The notes beneath the pieces were generated by a model. The model was not told where the DNA came from. It searched no databases and saw nothing but the letters and a program-made list of their open reading frames with translations. From Trebonia sp. (GTDB taxonomy: Bacteria; Actinomycetota; Actinomycetes; Streptosporangiales; Streptosporangiaceae): 11,356 nt of DNA. Below, in pieces: positions 6,208 to 11,356 of this stretch; within the stretch, counting starts at the first letter, position 1, and each line of letters opens with the position of its first letter. The position numbers and the translations under genes are program-made. The stretch spans positions 1 through 11,356 of the forward strand of contig JASHPP010000059.1 of the NCBI GenBank assembly GCA_030038035.1, given 5' to 3'.

Positions 6208-7284
6208 TTGTCAGTTGTGAAAGCGTTGGTCCTAGCCGGAGGCACCGGGACGCGGCTGCGCCCGATTACCCACACCTCCGCCAAGCAGCTGCTGCCGGTG
6301 GCGAACAAGCCGGTGCTGTTCTATGGCCTTGAGGCGATCGCCGGTGCCGGGATCCACGACGTCGGGCTCGTGGTCGGGGACACCGCGGCCGCGATCGAGG
6401 CCGCGGTCGGCGACGGGTCGGGGTTCGGAATCCGCGTCACGTACATCCGCCAGCAGGCGCCGCTCGGACTCGCGCACGCGGTGCTTGTGGCCAGGGACTT
6501 CCTCGAAGACGAGGACTTCGTGATGTACCTGGGTGACAACTTCATCGTCGGGGGCATCACCGCGCTGGTGGGAGAGTTCGCCGCCACGCGGCCGGACGCG
6601 CAGATCATGCTCACCAGGGTGCCGGACCCGAGCGAGTTCGGGGTAGCGCAGCTCGACCAGAGCGGGCAGGTGATCGGGCTCGAGGAGAAGCCCAGGCAGC
6701 CGAAGAGCGACCTGGCCCTCGTCGGCGTGTACATGTTCACGCCCGCGGTCCACGAAGCCGTGCGCCAGCTCAAGCCCTCGTGGCGCGGCGAACTTGAGAT
6801 CACGGAAGCGATCCAGTGGCTCATCGACAACGGCAAGGCCGTGCGCTCCACGACGATCACCGGGTACTGGAAAGACACAGGAAACGTCACCGACATGCTC
6901 GAGGTCAACCGGCTGGTGCTTGAGACGATCGAGCCGCGGGACGACGGCGTCGTCGAGCGCGATTGCGAGATCATCGGGCGGGTCGTGGTCGAGCCCGGCG
7001 CCCAGGTGTCGGGCTCCCGCATCGTCGGCCCCGCGATCATCGGCGCGGGCACGAAGGTGACCGGGTCGTATATCGGCCCGTATACCGCGATCGGGGCGGA
7101 CTGCCTGATCGACGACAGCGAGATCGAGTACTCGATCCTGCTGCGCGGCGCGTCCGTCCGCGGCGTCCGGCGCATCCAGGCGTCCCTGATCGGGCACAAC
7201 GCGGAAGTCACCCCGGCGCCGCGGGTGCCGCAGGTGCACCGGCTTGTGCTCGGCGACCACAGCAAGGTGCAGATCAGCTCATGA
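6208..7284 (+). CDS. rmlA: Glucose-1-phosphate thymidylyltransferase, long StrD-like form
   Basis: This cytoplasmic enzyme makes dTDP-glucose from dTTP and glucose 1-phosphate, the first step to dTDP-L-rhamnose and other deoxysugars. Seen in the 358 residues: nucleotide-binding ALVLAGGTGTRLRP (6-19) with TSAKQLLPVANKP (23-35); metal-binding LGD (108-110); EFGVA (143-147); LEEKP (158-162); and GELEITEAI (194-202). WKDTG (221-225) follows. After about 245 come hexapeptide-like repeats (GPAIIGAGTKVTGSYIG), a left-handed beta-helix that the 290-residue short RmlA enzymes lack. This is the StrD-type long form common in actinomycetes. TTG is taken as the start because GGGGAAGG (6193-6200) lies seven bases upstream; the GTG at 6217 gives the family's canonical MKALVLAGG but sits 16 bases from the SD. 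Its stop overlaps the rmlB start. Confidence 0.94.
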   Translation: MSVVKALVLAGGTGTRLRPITHTSAKQLLPVANKPVLFYGLEAIAGAGIHDVGLVVGDTAAAIEAAVGDGSGFGIRVTYIRQQAPLGLAHAVLVARDFLEDEDFVMYLGDNFIVGGITALVGEFAATRPDAQIMLTRVPDPSEFGVAQLDQSGQVIGLEEKPRQPKSDLALVGVYMFTPAVHEAVRQLKPSWRGELEITEAIQWLIDNGKAVRSTTITGYWKDTGNVTDMLEVNRLVLETIEPRDDGVVERDCEIIGRVVVEPGAQVSGSRIVGPAIIGAGTKVTGSYIGPYTAIGADCLIDDSEIEYSILLRGASVRGVRRIQASLIGHNAEVTPAPRVPQVHRLVLGDHSKVQISS

Positions 7285-8375
7285 AAGTCCTGGTGACCGG
7301 AGGAGCCGGGTTCATCGGCTCGCACTACGCGCGCACGCTGCTCGCCGGCGGCTATCCCGGCTACGAAGACGCCAGCGTCACCGTGCTTGACGCCCTCACC
7401 TACGCGGGCAACCCTGCCAACCTCGCCCCGGTATCCGCCAGCCCGCGGCTGACCTTCGTCACGGGGAACATCTGCGACGCGCGGCTGCTGGCGGAACTGC
7501 TGCCCGGTCATGACGCCGTCGTCAACTTCGCCGCGGAGACGCACGTGGACCGGTCGATCGCCGGGGCGGCGGAGTTCGTGACCTCCAACGTGACCGGCGT
7601 GCAGGTCCTGCTCGACGCGTGCATGCGCGCCGGGATCCCGCGGATCGTGCACGTGTCCACCGATGAGGTCTACGGGTCGATCGCCGCGGGTTCGTGGTCC
7701 GAGGATGCCCCGCTCAGCCCGAACTCGCCCTACGCGGCCGCCAAGGCGGGCGGCGACCTCATGGCGCTCGCCTACGCCAGGACCCACGGCCTGGACGTGT
7801 CCATCACCCGGTGCTGCAACAACTACGGCCCCTACCAGTACCCGGAAAAGGTCATCCCGCTGTTCGTGACCAACCTGCTCGACGGCAAGCAGGTCCCGCT
7901 CTACGGCGACGGCGGCAACGTTCGCGGCTGGATCCATGTCGATGACCACTGCCGCGGGATCCAGCTTGTGCTGGAGCAGGGCCGCCCAGGGGGGACCTAT
8001 CACATCAACGGCGACGCCGAGATGACCAACCTGGAGCTGACCGCCGCGCTGCTTGAGTGCTGCGGCGCGGGATGGGACATGGTCACCCGGGTGACCGACC
8101 GCAAGGGCCACGACCGGCGCTACTCCCTCGACGACGGCGCGCTGCGCGCGATGGGGTACGCGCCGAGGATCCCGTTCCGTCAGGGCCTGGACGATACGGT
8201 CCGCTGGTACGCCGAGCACCGGGCCTGGTGGGAGCCGCTCAAGCGGCGTGACGCGGCCCACGCAACTGCTCCTGCTCATGCTGGATCCACTCCCGCCGCC
8301 TCCTCTCCCGTGCCCGCCGCGTCCGCTTCGCCCACTTCCTATCCCGCCTCCGCAGGATCCGGCCGGACGCCATGA
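7281..8375 (+). CDS. rmlB: dTDP-glucose 4,6-dehydratase with an extra Ala/Pro/Ser C-terminal tail
   Basis: A short-chain dehydrogenase-fold enzyme that converts dTDP-glucose to dTDP-4-keto-6-deoxyglucose, cytoplasmic and NAD-dependent. Seen: GGAGFIGSHYART (7-19) for NAD binding; NFAAETHVDRSI (82-93); STDEVYG (126-132) with the catalytic Thr-Asp-Glu; YAAAK (151-155), the Tyr-xxx-Lys; NNYGPYQYPEKVIPLF (180-195); and GWIHVDDHCRGI (216-227). The usual family end is reached at WWEPLK (316-321), but the frame runs 43 residues further in a low-complexity tail of Ala, Ser, Thr and Pro. The ATG overlaps the rmlA stop (ATGA) and its own stop overlaps rmlD (ATGA), so the three genes are translationally coupled. 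Activity should be intact; the tail is probably neutral or maintains the coupling. Confidence 0.94.
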   Translation: MKVLVTGGAGFIGSHYARTLLAGGYPGYEDASVTVLDALTYAGNPANLAPVSASPRLTFVTGNICDARLLAELLPGHDAVVNFAAETHVDRSIAGAAEFVTSNVTGVQVLLDACMRAGIPRIVHVSTDEVYGSIAAGSWSEDAPLSPNSPYAAAKAGGDLMALAYARTHGLDVSITRCCNNYGPYQYPEKVIPLFVTNLLDGKQVPLYGDGGNVRGWIHVDDHCRGIQLVLEQGRPGGTYHINGDAEMTNLELTAALLECCGAGWDMVTRVTDRKGHDRRYSLDDGALRAMGYAPRIPFRQGLDDTVRWYAEHRAWWEPLKRRDAAHATAPAHAGSTPAASSPVPAASASPTSYPASAGSGRTP

Positions 8376-9256
8376 CGGCCTGGCTGGTTACCGGGGCGGG
8401 CGGCATGCTCGGCACCGACCTGGTCGCCGCGCTGACCGCCAGCGGCGAGGCCGTGACGGGCCTGGACCGTGCCGGGCTCGACGTGACCGACGCCGCCGCG
8501 GTCACCGACGCGGTTGCCCGTGCCCGGCCGACCGTGGTCGTCAACTGTGCGGCCTGGACCGCCGTCGATGATGCCGAGGCCACGGAGGAGCAGGCGCTGG
8601 CCGTCAACTGCGGCGGCCCGGCCAACCTGGCCGCGGCCTGCGCGCGGACCGGCGCACGGCTGGTCCAGGTCTCCACCGACTACGTCTTCGCCGGCGACGC
8701 CGGCCGGCCGTATGCCGAGGACGACGTGCCCGCGCCGCGCACCGCCTACGGGCGCACCAAGCTGGCCGGGGAGCGGGCCGTGCTCGGCGCCCTGCCCGAG
8801 GCGGGCTACGTGGTCAGGACGGCCTGGCTGTACGGCGCGCACGGGCCCAGCTTCGTCCGCACCATGATCAGGCTGGCGGAGCAGCGGCCGGCCGTCGACG
8901 TGGTGGACGACCAGCACGGCCAGCCCACCTGGACGGCCGACGTGGCCGGGCAGATCATAGCGCTGGTCCAGGCTGCGGCCGCGCCGGGCATCTACCACGC
9001 CACGAGCGGCGGGCAGACCACCTGGTTCGGCCTGGCCCGCGAGGTCTTCGGCCTGCTCGGTGCCGATCAGGCCCGGGTAAGGCCGGTGCCGACGAGCGCG
9101 ATGCCCCGGCCAGCGCCGCGGCCCGCCTACAGCGTGCTCGGTCACGGCGCCTGGGCCGGGCCGGGCATCCCGCCGATCGGCGACTGGCGGACGGCGCTGC
9201 ATCGCGCCTTCCCTGGGCTGCTCGCCGCACACCGGGCCGCCGCGGCCACGGGCTAG
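8372..9256 (+). CDS. rmlD: dTDP-4-dehydrorhamnose reductase
   Basis: A 294-residue SDR enzyme that catalyses the last step, reduction of dTDP-4-keto-L-rhamnose to dTDP-L-rhamnose with NAD(P)H in the cytoplasm. Seen: LVTGAGGMLGTDLV (5-18), the nucleotide-binding glycine motif; VVNCAAWTAVDDAE (56-69); VQVSTDYVFAG (98-108) with Ser-Thr-Asp; YGRTK (126-130), the catalytic Tyr-xxx-Lys; VRTAWLYG; then GQPTWTADVAGQI. Length is normal. The start overlaps the rmlB stop (ATGA) and has only a weak SD (AGGA about 14 bases upstream), so translation probably depends on rmlB. The 3-epimerisation/5-epimerisation enzyme RmlC, which acts between RmlB and RmlD, is not in this window. The gene ends four bases from the convergent YtaF/MntP-like gene. 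Confidence 0.93.
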   Translation: MTAWLVTGAGGMLGTDLVAALTASGEAVTGLDRAGLDVTDAAAVTDAVARARPTVVVNCAAWTAVDDAEATEEQALAVNCGGPANLAAACARTGARLVQVSTDYVFAGDAGRPYAEDDVPAPRTAYGRTKLAGERAVLGALPEAGYVVRTAWLYGAHGPSFVRTMIRLAEQRPAVDVVDDQHGQPTWTADVAGQIIALVQAAAAPGIYHATSGGQTTWFGLAREVFGLLGADQARVRPVPTSAMPRPAPRPAYSVLGHGAWAGPGIPPIGDWRTALHRAFPGLLAAHRAAAATG

Positions 9257-9260
9257 CCCG

Positions 9261-9863
9261 TCAGTGCGCTACTCCTACGTAGATGCCGACGCCGATCAAG
9301 GCGGCACCGCCGACCAGCGAGGAGTAACGGCCGAGAAGAGGCGCCACCGCGTACCGCCCGAGAACGTTACCGAGCCAGATCGTCAGGTATCCCCAAACCT
9401 CGATTGACACGACCGCCGACCACAGCGGGAGCGTGTGGGACACGCTTGCCCCGAAACCCCCGACCACGTTGGTGAACGCCAGCCCCACCCCGATAGCCAC
9501 GCCCTGCTGCCAGCCGAGGCCGTCCTTGCCCCATCTCAGTTCGACCGCGCGGGCTACTAGTCGCGGTTCCCTGTGAGAGAGCCGCGGATGCAGGTACATG
9601 CTGTACCAATACGACAACCCCAGAGTGACCAGCACGATGCAAGCCGCCCAGTCGGTTACCGACCCAGGCAGGTAGCGGGCGGCGAAGCTTCCCGCATAGG
9701 TGCCCAGCAGCACAGCGCCCAGGCCGATGAGATTGACGAGGGCGTTGATCCGGTGCGGGAACCTGATCCTGGCGGTGCCCCAGGCGGCTCCCTCGCCGGT
9801 GTTGTCCAAGTTGGTGCCGATACCGATCAGGTTCGCGACAGCAAACGTGTCGAGCCAGCTCAT
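9261..9863 (-). CDS. Six-TM membrane protein of the YtaF/MntP manganese-efflux-like family
   Basis: A 200-residue polytopic protein with two related halves of three helices each: about 6-27, 41-62, 70-90, then 120-140, 147-168, 184-198. The signature loops are GTNLDNTGEGAAWG (16-29) and FTNVVGGFGASVSH (130-143), an internal repeat at equivalent positions. MntP and YtaF proteins have an Asp-containing motif at each place. Here the first keeps Asp20 (LDN) while the second has Asn at the matching site. MntP exports Mn2+; YtaF was named from Bacillus sporulation work and its substrate is uncertain. The real start is the ATG at 9863, with GAGG six bases upstream. The frame is open to a TTG at 9911, but those codons cover a palindrome and look like leader. 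It is convergent with rmlD and unrelated to glycan synthesis. Confidence 0.78.
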   Translation of the reverse strand: MSWLDTFAVANLIGIGTNLDNTGEGAAWGTARIRFPHRINALVNLIGLGAVLLGTYAGSFAARYLPGSVTDWAACIVLVTLGLSYWYSMYLHPRLSHREPRLVARAVELRWGKDGLGWQQGVAIGVGLAFTNVVGGFGASVSHTLPLWSAVVSIEVWGYLTIWLGNVLGRYAVAPLLGRYSSLVGGAALIGVGIYVGVAH

Positions 9864-9890
9864 GCGCCGCCTCGCTCTCAATCGGTCCAC

Positions 9891-9926
9891 GCAGCCCTGA
9901 CACCCTGACAACCTGTCAGAGGCTGC
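9891..9926 (-). promoter_or_regulatory. Candidate operator upstream of the YtaF/MntP-like gene
   Basis: CTGACA (9905-9910), ACC, TGTCAG (9914-9919) form a perfect 6-3-6 palindrome 41 bases before the ATG. A further CTGACA lies at 9897-9902. Alternatively, the outer GCAGCC-CTGACA (9891-9902) pairs with TGTCAG, a bulged A and GGCTGC (9914-9926) in a 12-bp stem with an 11-base loop. It may be a repressor site or a leader RNA switch with two competing stems. It does not match the yybP-ykoY manganese riboswitch consensus as I remember it. Confidence 0.5.
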
Positions 9927-10353
9927 GCCCGCTACCTTTGCTCAGTTTCAGCTTATGGAGGACCGTCAAAACCACCGCCGGGCCGCTAACGCTGCCTTCC
10001 GCGCAGCGGTTCCGGCGCTGGGCGAAACGCTGGCGATGCCGGGGGATGCCCCGCCCAGCGTCATGATCCTGCCGGGTGACGGTGAACCGTGCTGCTCCAG
10101 ACACCAAGATCGAGAAAGTACTTCGGATGAGCATTGTCCTGGTGCCGGCCGAGCGGACCCTGAGCGCCATCACCGGCATGGAATACCAATCGCAACGGCT
10201 CCGCCGGACGTGCAGTTCGGGATAGTTAGGCCGTTAAGCGCTGCTCTTAGCTAACCCCAGCTTCCCGGCGCCTTTGGCCCCAGTGTCCGCCTGTGCCCGT
10301 GTTCGTCATCTTCACAGGTGTCGGCACCCGGCCGACGATGGTACGGAGAGTTC
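9927..10353. other. Gene-poor stretch between the YtaF/MntP-like gene and the DUF574 fragment
   Basis: I find no convincing gene in these 427 bases. Frames on both strands are short and unlike any family I know. A 47-codon frame from GTG 10082 to TAG 10225 (MNRAAPDTKIEKVLRM...) has no SD and is not called. Two stems are visible: GTTAG (10225-10229) with CTAAC (10251-10255), and GTCGGC (10320-10325) with GCCGAC (10331-10336), the latter just before the SD of the next gene. It may be decayed coding DNA. Confidence 0.4.
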
Positions 10354-10632
10354 GTGACGGACGGGAAGAATTCGATGGGATCCGGTTTCGCGCTGTCGGA
10401 CATCGACACGACCACCCCGCACCCGGCGCGCATGTACAACGCCTACCTGGGCAGCAAGGACAACATTAGTCAAGTGGTTTCGGCGGTCCTGTACAATTGC
10501 CCGACAGGGATCATACAGACATGTCAAACCAATTATTCGAAAATCGAGTCTTCTGCTGTCCGGGATCTGTCCGGTCCCAGTTTAGGCACTAATGTCCGTT
10601 TTATCAGACGGGTGTTCCTGACTCTGGCCTGA
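10354..10632 (+). pseudogene. N-terminal fragment of a DUF574/Methyltransf_19 SAM methyltransferase
   Basis: The GTG at 10354 has GGAG five bases upstream. Residues 16-37, DIDTTTPHPARMYNAYLG then SKDN, are the hallmark N-terminus of the actinobacterial DUF574 family (PF04672). The usual LGGKDN appears as LGSKDN. Full members are about 270 residues and continue into a Rossmann fold with an Asp-Ile-Gly-Thr-Gly motif. Here the frame stops after 92 residues and no such motif follows in any frame I read. Beyond residue 37, QVVSAVLYNCPTG and IIQTCQTNYSKIESSAVRDL still align loosely with the family's next helices, as if decayed. Base composition drops to about 48% G+C from 10465. In actinomycetes these genes are numerous and of unknown substrate. 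I call it a truncated, decaying copy, although use as a short peptide cannot be excluded. Confidence 0.75.
10463..10595. repeat. 8-bp inverted repeat bounding the A+T-rich segment
   Basis: ACATTAGT (10463-10470) and its exact complement ACTAATGT (10588-10595) bound 133 bases of A+T-rich DNA inside the DUF574 fragment. The left copy falls exactly where similarity to DUF574 stops being obvious. No target-site duplication is seen, and arms this short can arise by chance, so a MITE-like insert is only a possibility. Confidence 0.3.
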
Positions 10633-10713
10633 CTCCGCTGACTGGTGGCGGGCGCTTGGCCTGGGGTTTCGCCGGGACCGTCCTGGCTTTGGGGACGGAC
10701 TGGGCCTTTCCGG

Positions 10714-10959
10714 TCACGTATCGGGGGTGCGGGCGGTCGGGGGCAGGTCCCAGACGGTCAGCCGGGCGGGGGCGTCGCCGGGCAGCGCGGCGGCGCAGCG
10801 GGCCACGACGCCGCGTGCGGCGGGGGCGGTCAGGTAGTAGACGTGGGTGTACCCGGACGGGGCGGTCAGGCCGGCCATGATGGCGGCGGTGCGGTCGGCG
10901 TGCTTGGCGGTCAGCTCGACCTCGGACACCCGGATCAAGGGACGCGGCGCGGTCGGCAT
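10714..10959 (-). pseudogene. C-terminal remnant resembling a replication-relaxation-type mobile-element protein
   Basis: About 70 residues read as genuine protein: IRVSEVELTAKHADRTAAIM, then YTHVYYLTAPAARGVVARCA, then LTVWDLPP and a stop. The pattern of a strand ending in ELT, a helix with HADR, a hydrophobic YYLT strand, a helix, and a final strand followed by DLP resembles the C-terminal domain of actinobacterial replication-relaxation (PF13814) or related plasmid/ICE proteins, as I recall them. The N-terminal winged helix expected there is missing. Upstream of about 10940 the frame loses protein character (WAWWISSSASP) and meets a stop near 11028. The ATG at 10959 has no SD. It overlaps the opposing open frame head-on. 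I regard it as a truncated remnant of an integrated element; the family call is tentative. Confidence 0.45.
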
Positions 10960-11356
10960 CGGCGAGGCCGACGAGCTGATCCACCACGCCCAGATCGCCT
11001 GGATGCCCGCCGGGGAACGCCGCCGCTACGCCCTGACCGGCCCGCCCCCGCCGCCCTGGTTCACCGCCATGCGGCCCGCCCCGTGGATCACCGGCCACGT
11101 CATCGACCAGGGCCGCGAGCTCGCCGGCGCCACCCTGGTCCGCCTCCCCGGCGGCACCGGCCCCCGCCCCGATGTCCCGCCGGATGTCCCGACGCAGACA
11201 CCACCCCCCTGGCCAGAGCAGACACCGCCCGATGTCCCGCCCGATGTCCCGGACCGCGATGCCGGCCTGATCGTCGGCATCACCGCCGCCGCGACCTACC
11301 TCGGCTACCGCAAGCCCGACAGCTTCCGCCGCGCCCGCACCCGCCACCCCATCCCC
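10877..11356 (+). CDS. Partial open frame ending in an excisionase-like helix-turn-helix; mobile-element type
   Basis: An open frame runs off the right edge. From about 10940 it reads as protein: GRGAVGIGEADELIHHAQIA, WMPAGERRRYALTGPPPPPW, and WITGHVIDQGRELAGATLVR. A Pro/Asp/Val linker (PPDVPPDVP-type) follows, then LIVGITAAATYLGYRKPDSF and RRARTRHPIP at the window end. The last part has the look of MerR/excisionase-type DNA-binding helices (an AAxYLG helix followed by a recognition segment with SFRRAR and HPIP), which would fit a regulator or excisionase of an integrated plasmid. The start is doubtful: ATGs at 10877 and 10880 lack a good SD, and the first 20 codons are antisense to the minus-strand remnant. 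The native N-terminus may have been lost. The 3' end is not seen. Confidence 0.5.
   Translation, partial: MMAAVRSACLAVSSTSDTRIKGRGAVGIGEADELIHHAQIAWMPAGERRRYALTGPPPPPWFTAMRPAPWITGHVIDQGRELAGATLVRLPGGTGPRPDVPPDVPTQTPPPWPEQTPPDVPPDVPDRDAGLIVGITAAATYLGYRKPDSFRRARTRHPIP
11171..11251 (+). repeat. Four GATGTCCCG copies in paired arrangement
   Basis: GATGTCCCG occurs at 11171-11179, 11183-11191, 11231-11239 and 11243-11251, two 12-bp-spaced pairs set 60 bases apart. CAGACACC also occurs twice between them. They encode Asp-Val-Pro units in the proline-rich linker of the partial frame. The 60-bp period suggests a past duplication. Confidence 0.8.

Noticed and set aside
6321..8279. 652-codon minus-strand frame across rmlA and rmlB
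   Set aside because: Antisense to two unmistakable enzymes. Its length reflects G+C bias at third positions, and there is no domain or start signal.
9864..9911. TTG start at 9911 for the YtaF/MntP-like protein
   Set aside because: It would place the palindrome inside coding sequence and add a basic, Cys-containing leader not expected in the family. The ATG at 9863 has an SD.
9955..10254. 99-codon plus frame and an overlapping 87-codon minus frame (9916-10179)
   Set aside because: Neither has an SD or a family-like pattern. Both are compatible with chance in G+C-rich intergenic DNA. Decayed coding sequence remains possible.
1..11356. CRISPR arrays, rRNA genes, complete insertion sequences or toxin-antitoxin pairs
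   Set aside because: I found no regularly spaced repeats, rRNA motifs, transposase or toxin-like frames in the window. The right edge shows only fragments of mobile-element type.

Overview
The window is very G+C-rich, has SD-led ATG, GTG and TTG starts, and carries protein families typical of filamentous actinobacteria: a DUF6247-like protein, a DUF574/Methyltransf_19 fragment and a long-form StrD-like RmlA. I infer a high-GC actinomycete (Streptosporangiales, Streptomyces-like or a relative). No gene fixes the genus.

Layout. (1) 1-533, minus: the first 177 codons of a pyruvate/indolepyruvate-decarboxylase-type ThDP enzyme, divergent from a small DUF6247-like gene (816-1169, plus). (2) 1288-1894, minus: a small two-TM membrane protein and a tRNA with a CAU anticodon. 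(3) 1932-4283, minus: a GT2 glycosyltransferase, a small four-TM EamA/SMR-type protein, a 28-bp perfect palindrome, then a zinc-ribbon SAM methyltransferase. The GT2 gene looks leaderless, with a TATACT -10 box ending six bases before its GTG. (4) 4519-9256, plus, divergent from block 3: a large GT-C-like membrane protein, then rmlA, rmlB and rmlD, the last three joined by ATGA stop/start overlaps. (5) 9261-9863, minus: a YtaF/MntP-like membrane protein converging on rmlD, with a palindromic candidate operator upstream. (6) 9927-11356: a degraded or accessory edge. It holds a gene-poor stretch, a truncated DUF574 methyltransferase that falls to about 48% G+C, a C-terminal remnant resembling actinobacterial replication-relaxation proteins, and an open frame running off the window that ends in an excisionase-like helix-turn-helix.

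How the genes may work together. Blocks 3 and 4 form a divergent surface-glycan locus. RmlA, RmlB and RmlD supply three of the four dTDP-L-rhamnose enzymes; RmlC is not in the window. The GT2, the small four-TM protein and the GT-C-like protein match the logic of polyprenyl-phosphate-sugar systems such as ArnC/ArnEF/ArnT or GtrB/GtrA/Gtr: make a lipid-linked sugar, flip it, transfer it outside. The methyltransferase could modify the glycan or its precursor. This is inference from gene content and order; no substrate can be read from sequence.
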